From Synechococcus sp. AG-670-B23 (GTDB lineage: Bacteria; Cyanobacteriota; Cyanobacteriia; PCC-6307; Cyanobiaceae): a DNA stretch of 64,000 nucleotides. Numbering within the stretch: the stretch's first letter is position 1; the number at the start of each line of letters is the position of its first letter. Position numbers and translations under genes: made by a program. Where the stretch lies: NCBI GenBank assembly GCA_003209165.1, contig QCSL01000001.1:1-64000 (forward strand). The letters are read 5' to 3'. The notes under the pieces were generated by a model, which saw only the letters and a program-made list of their open reading frames with translations, did not search any database and was not told the origin of the DNA. This document shows, one piece after another, positions 44,908 through 54,382 of this stretch.

Positions 44908-45478
44908 TTCAACAACCGTTGTTGAGCCACCCGATTCAAGCCACAACTTCAGCTTGATCTTGGTGAGCGGACCAGCCCGCAGTGGAAAGAGCCGTTGGGC
45001 TGAACATCTGTTGCATCGACATCCTGTTGTCACCTACATCGCGACGGCTAACTTCCGACCGGATGACCGTGATTGGCAGAAGCGTCTGGAGGCCCACCGG
45101 CAGCGTCGACCGGACCATTGGAGCTTCGCTGAATCCGGAGATGAGCTTGTGAAAGTGATCGACAATCTTGATCCTGGGCAATCTGTTTTGATCGATGCTC
45201 TCGGAGGATTTGTCGCTCATCACCTGGAGCTCGATGCAACGGAGTGGGATCTCCTTTGTGAACGACTGATCGCCTCGATCTCCTCATCGCATTGCACCTT
45301 TGTTCTAGTGATCGAAGAGACAGGCTGGGGCGTTGTTCCTCCAACACGCATCGGTGGATTGTTCCGAGATCGTCTGGGAACCCTTGCTCAAGAGCTTGAT
45401 CGCGTTGCCGACGCCGCCTGGCTCGTTCTCCAGGGTCGTGCTTTGGATCTTCATGCCCTTGGACAGGTGGTGCCATGA
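44894..45478 (+). CDS. cobU: Adenosylcobinamide kinase/guanylyltransferase
   Basis: CobU (CobP) phosphorylates adenosylcobinamide and adds GMP to make adenosylcobinamide-GDP during B12 nucleotide-loop assembly. The 194-residue protein has a P-loop SGPARSGKSRWAE near residue 25. TYIATANFRPDDRDWQKRL and EAHRQRRPDHW are the next conserved stretches, and LIDALGGFVAHHLE holds the Walker B-like strand. It overlaps both neighbours (pxcA and trmL), so the genes are probably cotranscribed. Confidence 0.92.
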   Translation: MAVVDSTTVVEPPDSSHNFSLILVSGPARSGKSRWAEHLLHRHPVVTYIATANFRPDDRDWQKRLEAHRQRRPDHWSFAESGDELVKVIDNLDPGQSVLIDALGGFVAHHLELDATEWDLLCERLIASISSSHCTFVLVIEETGWGVVPPTRIGGLFRDRLGTLAQELDRVADAAWLVLQGRALDLHALGQVVP

Positions 45479-45966
45479 CTGAGACCGCGCCACTTCGTAT
45501 TGCTCTGTTCGAGCCCCAGATTCCACCTAACACCGGGAACATCGCCCGCACTTCGGCGGCCTTCAATCTGCCGTTAACCCTGATTGAACCCCTTGGCTTC
45601 AAGGTGGATGACCGCAGTGTTCGCCGTGCCGGTCTCGATTACTGGCCCCACGTTCAGCTTTCAATCGCTTCAAATTTCTTGGCTTTCCAAGCCGAGCTTC
45701 ATCCAGAACAGAGGTTGATTGGCTGCAGTCGTCGCGGCGGTGCATCGCTTTCCTCGTTCACGTTCCAACGTGGCGATGTTTTGCTGTTTGGGCGTGAAGA
45801 TACGGGACTACCGGAATCTGTGCGCAAATCCTGCGACACCATCCTCACGATCCCGATGCCCGGAGCGGCTGATGATGCTGGCCGTGGCGGCGTGCGCAGC
45901 CTCAATCTTTCTGTTGCCTGCGCTTTGGTGACCTACGTGGCTGGTCAGCAATTGCGGTTGTGGTGA
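45475..45966 (+). CDS. trmL: tRNA (cytidine(34)-2'-O)-methyltransferase TrmL
   Basis: A small SPOUT-class methyltransferase, 163 residues, that modifies the wobble nucleotide of leucine tRNAs. FEPQIPPNTGNIARTSAAF near the start is the first SPOUT motif. LLFGREDTGLPESV, then ILTIPMPGAADDAGRGGVRSLNLSVACA, form the trefoil knot that binds AdoMet. Size and motif wording match TrmL rather than larger TrmH. It overlaps the cobU stop by four bases. Confidence 0.93.
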   Translation: MTETAPLRIALFEPQIPPNTGNIARTSAAFNLPLTLIEPLGFKVDDRSVRRAGLDYWPHVQLSIASNFLAFQAELHPEQRLIGCSRRGGASLSSFTFQRGDVLLFGREDTGLPESVRKSCDTILTIPMPGAADDAGRGGVRSLNLSVACALVTYVAGQQLRLW

Positions 45967-46038
45967 TCGCACCACTGCTCCAAACCCCCTTGCACTGGGG
46001 TGTTCGGGTCGTTACCGTCAACGCGTCTAAGGGTCTTC

Positions 46039-47088
46039 ATGCGCGCATCGCTTGCTCTGGCAGCTGCTGTAACCCCTGTTATGTCTTTGGGTCTATGGAG
46101 CACGGTGCCCGGTATTGCAGATATTGCGACCTTTGAACTTGCCGATCTGCCCCCCCTACCAGCTCTAGAAACGCTGGCAGCTGTTGCAGTTGTCAGGGAA
46201 GCCGATACGACAAATCAGATCTGTTTCAAGGTTGTTCGTGAAACATCACTGAGGAGATTTGCTGAGCTGCTCAAGCTGGAACCAGAGGTTCTTGCCACCC
46301 TGAACAGCGTGCCTGCCTCTCATGTTTTTGAGTCAGGTACGTGGTTCGTTCTACCTGACTCAGCGAGGGCTGTTGCTGTGACGTTGTCGTCACTCAATCA
46401 TTCCAGCGAACGTCAGACGTTTCCTGTTGCTGCCCCACCGCCGGTCAGCACCGTTGCAAAAGTCCAAAAAGGAGATTCCCTGGCTGGGTTCCTCAAGCGT
46501 CACGGAGTGACCCGAGAACAACTCAAGGCCTGGAATCCCGGACTTGAACTCAATGCTTTGATGGTTGGTCGCGAACTCCAGATCGCCGAGGCTTCATCAG
46601 GTCAGTCACTTCTTGCCGTTCGCCCGCTCCGTAGTGGAGGTGCGGCTTGGCCTGAGCAGATACTGCTGCCGACTGCCGACCAACCCGACAGCCTGAAGCC
46701 ACCCATTGTTGGTTATCAGTGGCCAACAAAGGGTGTTTTCACCTCTGGCTATGGATGGCGTTGGGGTCGGATGCATAAAGGTATCGATATTGCGAACAAC
46801 ACCGGAACGCCAGTTGTTGCTGCTCGTGATGGGATTGTTTCCTTCTCCGGCTGGAGCGGTGCCTATGGCTATCTTGTGGAAATCGCCCACAGCGATGGCG
46901 AATCCACGCGTTATGCCCACAACAGCCGGCTTTTAGTCAAAAAAGGGCAGGTTGTACCCCGTGGTGCACGAATTTCACTGATGGGAAGCACCGGTCGAAG
47001 CACAGGACCCCACCTGCACTTTGAGATTCGTCGCGCCGGTGGTGCAGCGCTCAACCCACTGGTCAAGTTGCCCGCCCGAAAAGCTTGA
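46039..47088 (+). CDS. LysM and M23 peptidase (murein hydrolase/activator)
   Basis: An exported envelope protein of about 349 residues from ATG 46039; the track start at 46000 is a GTG upstream. A signal peptide covers about 1-25. Two LysM-like units follow: one near residues 55-105 (ICFKVVRETSLRRFAELLKLE), one near 140-185 (VQKGDSLAGFLKRHGVTREQ). The C-terminal M23 domain keeps zinc residues in MHKGIDIAN and HLHFEI and has GYGWRWGR. This fits an NlpD/EnvC-type factor or a DD-endopeptidase; since metal ligands remain, it may be catalytic. Confidence 0.88.
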   Translation: MRASLALAAAVTPVMSLGLWSTVPGIADIATFELADLPPLPALETLAAVAVVREADTTNQICFKVVRETSLRRFAELLKLEPEVLATLNSVPASHVFESGTWFVLPDSARAVAVTLSSLNHSSERQTFPVAAPPPVSTVAKVQKGDSLAGFLKRHGVTREQLKAWNPGLELNALMVGRELQIAEASSGQSLLAVRPLRSGGAAWPEQILLPTADQPDSLKPPIVGYQWPTKGVFTSGYGWRWGRMHKGIDIANNTGTPVVAARDGIVSFSGWSGAYGYLVEIAHSDGESTRYAHNSRLLVKKGQVVPRGARISLMGSTGRSTGPHLHFEIRRAGGAALNPLVKLPARKA

Positions 47089-47148
47089 GTGAATCAAGCT
47101 CATCGTCAACTGCATTACCAGCGGCTGCTTTCAGCTTGAACCAATGAA

Positions 47149-47222
47149 TGTCAGAGGGGAGACTTGAACTCCCGACCTCAGGGTTATGAATCCTGTGCTC
47201 TAACCAGCTGAGCTACTCTGAC
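47149..47222 (-). tRNA. tRNA-Met (CAT anticodon)
   Basis: Read on the minus strand, the sequence begins GTCAGAGTAGCTCAGCTGG and folds as a cloverleaf. The acceptor stem is GTCAGAG/CTCTGAC. The D-arm is AGCTCAGCTGGTTAGAGC, the T-arm includes GTTCAAGTC, and the anticodon loop TTCATAA gives CAT at 47186-47188. The discriminator base is A and CCA is not encoded. This is probably elongator tRNA-Met; tRNA-Ile with a lysidine-modified CAU cannot be fully excluded. Confidence 0.93.
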
Positions 47223-47269
47223 GCAGGCCCTACAGGCCAGTACCCATCATACATCTCAGGAGATCGGCT

Positions 47270-47569
47270 TCAGCGCATATCGATTGCGTTGAGACGGTCG
47301 CGGAACGATTTTGGCTGGTCATCATTGTTGAGAGACGTCATGGTCTGAACCACGGGTGTCTGTGCTGGCTCGGAGATTCTCGATAGAGACGACCGCTGGG
47401 TTGCTCCGCGATTCCAGCCCAAACTCTTCAGCTGCCCAGTGCGCTTGTCTCGATCCAAGGGTTTCTTGCGCAGATCTCCCTTCAACTGGTTCAGCAGACG
47501 GAAATGTCCGGTGGAACTGAACTTGCGCAGAAGAGCTGGATCCCAGCTTGTGAGTCGGTAAGTCATCAT
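47270..47569 (-). CDS. Small basic conserved hypothetical protein
   Basis: A 99-residue basic protein (MMTYRLTSWDPALLRKFSS) with TGHFRLLNQLKGDLRKKPLDR as its most conserved-looking part. The C-terminal half looks unstructured and Ser/Thr-rich, ending PKSFRDRLNAIDMR. Charge suggests nucleic-acid or ribosome contact, but that is a guess. Adjacent ATG codons at 47569 and 47566 compete. It is divergent from the peroxiredoxin gene with about 118 bases between. Confidence 0.6.
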   Translation of the reverse strand: MMTYRLTSWDPALLRKFSSTGHFRLLNQLKGDLRKKPLDRDKRTGQLKSLGWNRGATQRSSLSRISEPAQTPVVQTMTSLNNDDQPKSFRDRLNAIDMR

Positions 47570-47687
47570 CTTATTTTACGGCGACGGATGGCTACAGCCG
47601 TGATAAATTAACTAGTGAAACTGGAAGTCGATTCGACTACGTGATAAGTCGTTTGGGTCCTTCAGCTCACTCATTCACTCCCCGATC

Positions 47688-48290
47688 ATGACCGACACCG
47701 GTTGCTTGCGTGTGGGCCAGCAGGCCCCTGATTTCACAGCCACCGCAGTGGTGGACCAGGAGTTTAAGGAAGTCACCCTGTCCCAGTACCGGGGCAAGTA
47801 TGTGGTGCTGTTCTTCTATCCGCTGGATTTCACCTTCGTTTGCCCGACAGAAATCACGGCCTTCAGCGACCGGTACGCCGACTTCTCCAGCAAGAACACC
47901 GAGGTCCTCGGCGTTTCTGTTGACAGCCAATTCAGCCACTTGGCCTGGATCCAAACCCCTCGCAACCAAGGCGGCCTGGGCGATATCAACTACCCCCTCG
48001 TTGCCGACCTGAAGAAAGAAATCTCCACGGCCTACAACGTTCTCGATGAGGCTGAGGGTGTTGCCTTGCGTGGTCTGTTCATTATCGATCCCGATGGTGT
48101 GATCATGCACGCCACAATCAACAACCTGCCTGTTGGCCGCAACGTGGATGAGACCCTGCGTGTTCTTCAGGCCTTCCAGTACGTGCAGTCCAATCCCGAC
48201 GAGGTTTGCCCTGCGAACTGGACGCCTGGCGAAAAGACAATGAAGCCTGATCCCAAGGGTTCGAAGGAGTACTTCTCGGCCATCGGCTGA
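47688..48290 (+). CDS. Typical 2-Cys peroxiredoxin (AhpC/TSA)
   Basis: A thiol peroxidase that reduces H2O2 and organic peroxides, normally recycled by thioredoxin. At 200 residues it has the peroxidatic cysteine in [13 protein letters not shown] near residue 53. The resolving cysteine is in [18 protein letters not shown] near residue 175. [14 protein letters not shown] and the C-terminal YF of KEYFSAIG, which confers hyperoxidation sensitivity, are present. A strong terminator follows. Confidence 0.95.
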   Translation: MTDTGCLRVGQQAPDFTATAVVDQEFKEVTLSQYRGKYVVLFFYPLDFTFVCPTEITAFSDRYADFSSKNTEVLGVSVDSQFSHLAWIQTPRNQGGLGDINYPLVADLKKEISTAYNVLDEAEGVALRGLFIIDPDGVIMHATINNLPVGRNVDETLRVLQAFQYVQSNPDEVCPANWTPGEKTMKPDPKGSKEYFSAIG

Positions 48291-48321
48291 TCCTTCAATT
48301 AACCCATTCGGTATTCTTTTC

Positions 48322-48353
48322 AGCCCTGCCTGTTAAACGGGTGGGGCTTTTTT
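48322..48353 (+). terminator. Rho-independent terminator after the peroxiredoxin gene
   Basis: A long stem AGCCCTGCCTG-TTAAA-CGGGTGGGGCT with few mismatches ends in six T residues. It lies 32 bases after the peroxiredoxin stop and overlaps the last bases of the convergent UPF0182 gene. Confidence 0.8.
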
Positions 48354-51080
48354 CATGAGTTGATCCAAGGCAAGGGTCAGGCTCTGGTCCATCGCAACAG
48401 ATCGACCATCACTGACGACAATGCGGGCCAAGGAGGGCAGCCCCACCTTGCTAGTGCGCAAATACACCGGTTCCACGTAAAGAAGACCAGAACCAACGGG
48501 AAGCACAAGAAGATTGCCCTGCACAAGTTCAAGATCCTCCTGATTCCAAAGCCCAAACTGCTGGCTAACCTCTGGATCCTGATGAATCAGAGCCTGCACT
48601 TGTTCTGGGCCTAAGATATTTTTGTCTTTCGGGAAGTCGATCAGTTCCAATTCTCCGTAGTGATCACCATCGTTTCGCGCCGCCAACCACGCTGTCAGAT
48701 TTGGCCGAGCTAGTGGAGTAAGTGGCTGGAGCAGAAGAAATTCAGAGTTTTGATTATCTTGAACCTGGGCAGTTATGTGATAAGGCTCAACATCAACTTT
48801 TCGACCTGCATAGATCTCACTCGGGACCTGCCAAACATCATCTCCGCTATAAAAGATTCTGGGATCCGTAACGTGATAACGCTTTAGTTGATTCACCTGA
48901 ACATTGAAGAAATCCTCAGGAACTCGGCGGTGATCACGACCGTATTGGGGCATCGCCTGCATCGGTTCCATTAAGTCCGGGAAAACGCGATTCCAGGCTC
49001 TCACAATCGGATCATTGGGTTCTGAGATAAAAAAGCGAACACTGCCGTTGTAGGCATCGACGATGGCCTTCACCGAATTTCTTAAATACCGATCAGAATC
49101 TTCTGGTGAGACTGCTGCGCTGTAGGCCAGGGTGGAGCTGTGGGTGTAACCCTCGACGACCCAGTACTGATGTTGCCGGCGTCGCTCAGATGCCTGCTTG
49201 ATCGTGTTGATGGAGACTGGCTCAGCGTTTGGAATTGAGATCAAGTAAGGCTCACCGCGAAAATCAATGAATGGTGCGATTGCTTTGACGCGGCTGCGGA
49301 CATCGCGTCGGATCATCAGTTGGGAATCTTCGTTGATCGCCTTTGTTACAAGCAGTCGAGGTTCACGGAGATAAACTGCCGCTGCTGAGCGTTGAAGCCA
49401 GGATCCAATGGGTACTCCACCCGATCCGCGATAGTGGGTCGTGACATTGATGTCGCCTTCGGGGTAATCGAATTCCGGAATATCTGTCGGAGCAATCGCA
49501 TAGGGCGAAGGGAGCATCCCGTAATAGAGCGCTGCATCACCAACAGGGATCGCTTCATTCACCTCTGAACGTTCAATTCCTAGTGCTTCATTTCCCTGAA
49601 TTCGGGTTTCCGCACCGAGACCACTGATGAAATAAGAGGGCAGACCGTCGTAACTGCGTTCATTCACCGGACTGACGGTGAATCCGTAGCCGTGGGTGAA
49701 GATGAAATGACGGTTCTGCCAGGTTCTTGATCGACTCGGTAACGAGGATTGATCCAGTTCACGTGCCGTGAGAATTACCTGTTGCGCTGAATCGCTGTCT
49801 TGGTTAAGCGGATAACGGTCAACGGCTGCATTGGAAAAGCGGTAGTAGACGCGCAGCTGTTGCAGTTGTCGATTGGCTTCCAGCAGTGGACCGCTGTCCC
49901 ACAAGCGCACATTCTCCAAAGTGCTGGCGCCTTTCTTCCGATCTGCGGCGCTGAGCCGTGATTGAGGTTCTTTGGCCTCACTTTTGATCAGATCCAACTG
50001 GAAACCCCATCGGGTGTTCCGAATGGCGTGTGCCAGATAAGGAGCTTGCAGATTGATCTCCTGAGGCCGTACCACAAGCCAGCGGACCAGCGGTGTGGCC
50101 ACCATCTCAAGTGCCACTAGCGTCGCCAAGGCCAATGCAAGATATTGACGCAGCCGCCTCCGACAGGGCAACAGAAGCGCAAGAGCAATAAGCACCAGCA
50201 GCAGCGTGGCGAAAGCACGAAACGGGAGGGTGAGATGGGCCTGCAGCCATCCGGCCCCAGCGACCAGGCCATGTTGGGACCATAGGAGCTGATGCCTCGA
50301 TAACCACACAAGGCCTGCTGCTCCGAAAACCTGAAATGCTGACAATGACCTGATCAGATGAATCTGTCGCGGCGCCAAGGCGGGACTGGCCCAGTCAGAG
50401 ATGGCTTGTGAGCACGCCAGGACACGCCAGAGCTCAAAGCAGAGGGTGAAAGCGGCGCCCAAGACCAGCAGTTCAAGGCCCAGATGCAATCCGGCAAAAC
50501 GCCCCAACCCGAAGCTCAGATCGGCTCCGAGCAATGGGTCTTTCTGGGATTCGTTGGGAATCGAGAGGGCCAGTGACCAGATTCCCCAGCCGCGGCTGAC
50601 GATAACGACCAGTGAAGCCGCAATGATCCGTGCCAACCATGGCCTCAAAAGAGGCCATGCCATCGCCAGGCCAATCCCCCCAACTTGGACGAGGGCCACA
50701 ACTGAGCTGATCCGGTTGTAGGGCCATAGGTGTGGCTGCCACTCTCCCAACTGAAACGGATCACGGACGGCCAACGCCAAAAGATCAAGCGTCAGCAGTG
50801 CACTGATCATCACCACACCAGCGCAGATCAGCAGGGCGGTGCCGTAGGACCATCCAGCCAGGCTGACCCCCTGGAATGATGTCGGATTCTGTTGTCTGAA
50901 TTGCCTGGACCAGGCCCGTGCTGCCAGCAAGGGCAGCATTGCCACCCCCGCCAATAGAAGTTGAAGGAGCCAGCGTTCCAGCAGAACATTGGTCCACTTG
51001 AACTGATCAAACCAGAGCCACTCGATCTGCATCCGGGCTGCAACAACAACCAGCGGCAGCAGAAGAAGGAGGCGTCTCAT
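48333..51080 (-). CDS. UPF0182 family membrane protein
   Basis: A 915-residue protein. The first third has about seven membrane helices, from LLLLPLVVVAARMQIEW through LALALATLVALEMVATPLVRWL. A large soluble domain follows, presumed periplasmic, with RDHRRVPEDFFNVQVNQLKRYHV and IFYSGDDVWQVPSE, hallmarks of UPF0182. Function is not known; I infer an envelope role. The ATG overlaps the upstream ftsH stop by four bases, so the pair is one transcriptional unit. Confidence 0.9.
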   Translation of the reverse strand: MRRLLLLLPLVVVAARMQIEWLWFDQFKWTNVLLERWLLQLLLAGVAMLPLLAARAWSRQFRQQNPTSFQGVSLAGWSYGTALLICAGVVMISALLTLDLLALAVRDPFQLGEWQPHLWPYNRISSVVALVQVGGIGLAMAWPLLRPWLARIIAASLVVIVSRGWGIWSLALSIPNESQKDPLLGADLSFGLGRFAGLHLGLELLVLGAAFTLCFELWRVLACSQAISDWASPALAPRQIHLIRSLSAFQVFGAAGLVWLSRHQLLWSQHGLVAGAGWLQAHLTLPFRAFATLLLVLIALALLLPCRRRLRQYLALALATLVALEMVATPLVRWLVVRPQEINLQAPYLAHAIRNTRWGFQLDLIKSEAKEPQSRLSAADRKKGASTLENVRLWDSGPLLEANRQLQQLRVYYRFSNAAVDRYPLNQDSDSAQQVILTARELDQSSLPSRSRTWQNRHFIFTHGYGFTVSPVNERSYDGLPSYFISGLGAETRIQGNEALGIERSEVNEAIPVGDAALYYGMLPSPYAIAPTDIPEFDYPEGDINVTTHYRGSGGVPIGSWLQRSAAAVYLREPRLLVTKAINEDSQLMIRRDVRSRVKAIAPFIDFRGEPYLISIPNAEPVSINTIKQASERRRQHQYWVVEGYTHSSTLAYSAAVSPEDSDRYLRNSVKAIVDAYNGSVRFFISEPNDPIVRAWNRVFPDLMEPMQAMPQYGRDHRRVPEDFFNVQVNQLKRYHVTDPRIFYSGDDVWQVPSEIYAGRKVDVEPYHITAQVQDNQNSEFLLLQPLTPLARPNLTAWLAARNDGDHYGELELIDFPKDKNILGPEQVQALIHQDPEVSQQFGLWNQEDLELVQGNLLVLPVGSGLLYVEPVYLRTSKVGLPSLARIVVSDGRSVAMDQSLTLALDQLMKKAPPV

Positions 51081-52876
51081 GGGAGGCCAGCAATGTCTCG
51101 GAACCGATCACCGTTGATCGTTTCCTCAGCAATCAAAACGTCCACCAGTTGATCCATCAACTCCCGGCGCGGCTCTAACAAAGCGATGGCTTGCGCTAAG
51201 GCATTTTTTGCAAGCTGGCGGATTTGGGCATCAATGGCTTGGCCAGTTGACTCTGCGTAGCCAGGTCGTTGGTTGAACCAGTCGCGCCCCAGAAAAACCT
51301 CGGTGCCCGGGCCTTCAAGGGCCATCGGTCCGAGGTTGGAAAAGCCAAAGCGCGTCACCATCTCCCGCGCAAGTTGTGCCACCATCTGGAGGTCTCCACT
51401 GGCCCCCTGGGTGATCTCGAGCGATCCGAAAACCACCTGCTCTGCAGCCCGTCCGCCAAGGGACACCACCAGATCGGCTAGACAGGACGACCGTGTGATC
51501 AAGCCGGAGTCCAACACCTCCTCGTCGGGCATGAAGCGGGTGTAACCACCGGCTCCGCCCCGGGGAAGAATAGTGACCTTGTCCACCGCGTTGGCAGCCG
51601 GAATAAGGCTGGCCACCAGGGCATGACCCACTTCGTGGTATGCGATGAGCCGTTTTTTGGCGCTGTCTTGCAAGGGACGATTGCTCAGCCCCATGGTGAT
51701 CCGCTCCAAGGCACCTTCAAGCTGGAATTGACCGATGCGGAGCACGTTCTGGCGGGCCGTGAGGATGGCTGCTTCGTTAAGCAGATTTGCCAGATCAGCA
51801 CCGGAGAATCCAGGGGTCCGACTTGCCCAATCCGACAAAGAGACGGAATCATCGAGTGGCCGAGTTCTGGCGTGCACCGCGAGAATGGCCTCGCGACCAC
51901 GGCGATCGGGCAGCCCCACATCAATGCGGCGGTCGAAACGGCCTGGACGCAAGAGCGCCGCATCCAGCACGTCAGCGCGGTTCGTGGCCGCCAAAAGGAT
52001 GACGCCCGAGTTCTCCTCGAATCCATCCATCTCCGTCAGGAGTTGGTTGAGGGTCTGTTCCCGTTCATCGTTGCCGCCGCCAATACCGGCACCCCGCTGG
52101 CGACCCACCGCATCGATCTCGTCGATGAAAACGATGCAGGGGGACTTCTCCTTGGCTTGGCGGAAGAGATCGCGAACCCTGCTCGCACCAACACCCACGA
52201 AAAGCTCAACAAACTCGGAGGCCGCGATGGAGAAGAAGGGCACCCCCGCTTCCCCTGCAATTGCTTTGGCAAGTAGCGTTTTTCCAGTTCCCGGGGGGCC
52301 TACCAACAGCACACCCCTTGGGATCTTCGCTCCTAGCCGAATAAATGCCTCGGGCTGCTTGAGAAAGGTGACCACCTCCTCAAGTTCCAGCCGTGCATCG
52401 TTCATGCCGGCAACATCCTCAAAACGAAGCTGCAGGTCTTCCTGTGGCTTCAACCGAGGTTGACTGCGCCCAAAACCCAGTGCCCGATTCGCCATCTTGG
52501 CTGAACGCTTCAGCAAGAGCGATAAACCGACCACCACGAGCAGCACCAGAAAAAGGGTCCCCGCTAGTTCCCGAGCTGCTTGTTCGCGGCGAATATCAAC
52601 GACCGTCAGGGGCGTGCCTGAACTCTCAGCGGCCCGAAGAATTTGGTTGTCGTTGGCGAAAACGGGAACTGTGACCTGCCGGCCATCGTTGTATTGGACC
52701 CTGACCTCCCTGCGGCCCGGGACAAGATCCAACTGCTTGATGACTTTTGCGTCAATGTCCTTCAGCAGGGTGGAGTAACTCACCGAGTCCTGTTCCTTCC
52801 AGAAACCCTGAACCGAGGAAGGTTGGACCTTCTGAGGGGCAGCGGAACCACTGGAGCTGTCCGAACCTGTTACCAC
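51077..52876 (-). CDS. ftsH: FtsH-family AAA+ zinc metalloprotease, single N-terminal helix
   Basis: A membrane AAA+ protease for damaged or misfolded membrane proteins. It shows Walker [14 protein letters not shown], Walker [16 protein letters not shown], the second region of homology ([20 protein letters not shown]) and the zinc site [12 protein letters not shown]; the third ligand region ([14 protein letters not shown]) is present. FtsH normally has two membrane helices flanking its outer domain. Here only the second ([16 protein letters not shown]) is seen. The first is absent in every frame upstream. Start choices are GTG 52876, used here, and TTG 52936, the track start; neither adds a helix. 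rpmF is divergent just upstream. Confidence 0.88.
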   Translation of the reverse strand: MVTGSDSSSGSAAPQKVQPSSVQGFWKEQDSVSYSTLLKDIDAKVIKQLDLVPGRREVRVQYNDGRQVTVPVFANDNQILRAAESSGTPLTVVDIRREQAARELAGTLFLVLLVVVGLSLLLKRSAKMANRALGFGRSQPRLKPQEDLQLRFEDVAGMNDARLELEEVVTFLKQPEAFIRLGAKIPRGVLLVGPPGTGKTLLAKAIAGEAGVPFFSIAASEFVELFVGVGASRVRDLFRQAKEKSPCIVFIDEIDAVGRQRGAGIGGGNDEREQTLNQLLTEMDGFEENSGVILLAATNRADVLDAALLRPGRFDRRIDVGLPDRRGREAILAVHARTRPLDDSVSLSDWASRTPGFSGADLANLLNEAAILTARQNVLRIGQFQLEGALERITMGLSNRPLQDSAKKRLIAYHEVGHALVASLIPAANAVDKVTILPRGGAGGYTRFMPDEEVLDSGLITRSSCLADLVVSLGGRAAEQVVFGSLEITQGASGDLQMVAQLAREMVTRFGFSNLGPMALEGPGTEVFLGRDWFNQRPGYAESTGQAIDAQIRQLAKNALAQAIALLEPRRELMDQLVDVLIAEETINGDRFRDIAGLP

Positions 52877-52963
52877 GTCAACGCTGCACTTCGTTGAGCC
52901 TAGCGATTTGACGCAAGGGGGTTCCAAACGAGACAATCTCTGTTTGGAAATACACCAGGCGCA

Positions 52964-53140
52964 ATGGCCGTCCCGAAGAAGAAAACATCCAAGGCCAAGC
53001 GCAACCAGCGCAGTGCCACATGGAAGGCCAAGGCAGCCGTCGCAGCACAGCGTGCCATGTCTATCGGCAAGTCTGTGTTAAGCGGCCGGGCCCAGGGTTT
53101 TGTCTACCCGGTGAGTGAGTCCGAAGACGCTGAATCCTGA
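52964..53140 (+). CDS. rpmF: 50S ribosomal protein L32
   Basis: A 58-residue ORF too short for the track. It reads [20 protein letters not shown], then [21 protein letters not shown] and ends SESEDAES. The MAVPKKKxSKxxRNxRxxxWK start is diagnostic of L32. Cyanobacterial/plastid forms lack the zinc cysteines of other bacteria, as here. It is divergent from ftsH and its last 37 bases overlap the 3' end of the convergent glycerate kinase gene. Confidence 0.95.
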   Translation: MAVPKKKTSKAKRNQRSATWKAKAAVAAQRAMSIGKSVLSGRAQGFVYPVSESEDAES

Positions 53141-54114
53141 ATACCACCGCGGAGGTGGATTCGCCGCAGGGTGCGATCCGAATCCACCTCCAACACAACA
53201 TCCGCCGGCATCTGTCGAAAACTGCTCGATGGCAGCGAGCAGAGAATCATTCGGATGAAACGTTCCAGTTCTGAGTTGGAAAGCGATGCTCCTCGTTCCA
53301 ACTGAAGGGTTGCTTCCTGTTGCCTTTTCCAAAGCAATGGAGCGTTGAAGTCAATTGCTCGCAGTTGCCAGAGTTGATCAAAACAACTCCAAGAGGCCTC
53401 GTATTTGGCGAGCATCGGTTGCAGTTTCTGGCGCCACTCCCGCTCCTGGGGAGTTAAAGGGGTCTCGAGATGGGGCTCATCTCCAGCTGAGTCAACGTTT
53501 GATCTGCACCCTACAAACCAACCCTCCAAAATCAACAGGTCGGCATTGCAACGACGCCAGCCGTTGCGATCTCCACGCCCTTGTCGCTTGGCTTTATCGA
53601 AACAGGGCATCAAGACCTCCTGACCCTGACGCCTTCGTTCAAGACAGTCCTGTAGGAGCTCCAAGTCATGGCTGCCGGGGAGGGCGCGGGGCACACCCCA
53701 GGGGTTGCCGCGCATCGCGGCATCAAGCCGATCAGCTTCGAAATAAAAATCATCCAGCGAAACCACCTGTATGGAAAGGCCAAGAGCCTTGGCGGCAGCT
53801 TCAATCCATAGCCCAAGAGTGGTCTTTCCACATCCCGGCAGAGCACTGAGTCCGAGCAGACGGCGTTCTCCCTGATACTGCTCCGCCAGGCTCAGAACAG
53901 GAAGTCCAACAGACCACAACCAATCCGGCGCCGCCTTGGGGTGCCATTGATCCAGGGCCACCTGATGACGCTTGGCCCTGCGCTGCTCAGCAAACCAAAT
54001 CTCCAGTTCGCCCAATTCGAGATGGTGAAGCAACCGTTGCTGGTCGCTGTTCGGAATGAAGCGTTGGCCTTCAGGATCCAACTTTGAACGCCTCCAAAAC
54101 AACGGCGTAGACAA
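53104..54114 (-). CDS. glyK: D-glycerate 3-kinase-like P-loop kinase
   Basis: Probably phosphorylates glycerate to 3-phosphoglycerate, the last step of photorespiration, in the cytosol. The 336-residue ORF starts at TTG; a start some codons later is possible. Walker A is [14 protein letters not shown] near residue 92. [34 protein letters not shown] is the phosphoribulokinase/uridine-kinase-like strand-loop typical of plant-type [19 protein letters not shown] and [11 protein letters not shown] follow. The start overlaps the ycf20-like gene, so both belong to a minus-strand operon with the HAD gene. Confidence 0.82.
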   Translation of the reverse strand: MSTPLFWRRSKLDPEGQRFIPNSDQQRLLHHLELGELEIWFAEQRRAKRHQVALDQWHPKAAPDWLWSVGLPVLSLAEQYQGERRLLGLSALPGCGKTTLGLWIEAAAKALGLSIQVVSLDDFYFEADRLDAAMRGNPWGVPRALPGSHDLELLQDCLERRRQGQEVLMPCFDKAKRQGRGDRNGWRRCNADLLILEGWFVGCRSNVDSAGDEPHLETPLTPQEREWRQKLQPMLAKYEASWSCFDQLWQLRAIDFNAPLLWKRQQEATLQLERGASLSNSELERFIRMILCSLPSSSFRQMPADVVLEVDSDRTLRRIHLRGGIQDSASSDSLTG

Positions 54115-54382
54115 ATCCGAGCCGCAGGTTGTCGAGCCAGGGGAGACGACGACGCCCGAGCACCATCAGTTCACAGACGATGAGGGCATAGAACGCTGTG
54201 TAGGTCCTGAGCCCTACAGCATCCAGGATGTAAACGGGGAGATTGCTGCCGATGAAAAATCCGAGCAGAAGCAGCAGCAATGAGGCACTCCGGCGCCACC
54301 AGGGTCCAGACCAAGAACTCTTGATCCCTGCACCCCAACTGTTCTGAAGCCCCGCCAGGCGTGTGCGCTGGATTGAGCTCAT
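54071..54382 (-). CDS. DUF565/Ycf20-like membrane protein
   Basis: About 103 residues from ATG 54382 (MSSIQRTRLAGLQNSWG). Two or three membrane helices are visible: SASLLLLLLGFFIGSNLPVYI, YTAFYALIVCELMVLG and perhaps [14 protein letters not shown]. GFFxG followed by a helix pair matches DUF565, the family of chloroplast Ycf20, linked in plants and algae to photoprotection. The ATG overlaps the upstream HAD stop (ATGA) and the 3' end overlaps the glyK start by 44 bases. Confidence 0.75.
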   Translation of the reverse strand: MSSIQRTRLAGLQNSWGAGIKSSWSGPWWRRSASLLLLLLGFFIGSNLPVYILDAVGLRTYTAFYALIVCELMVLGRRRLPWLDNLRLGFVYAVVLEAFKVGS

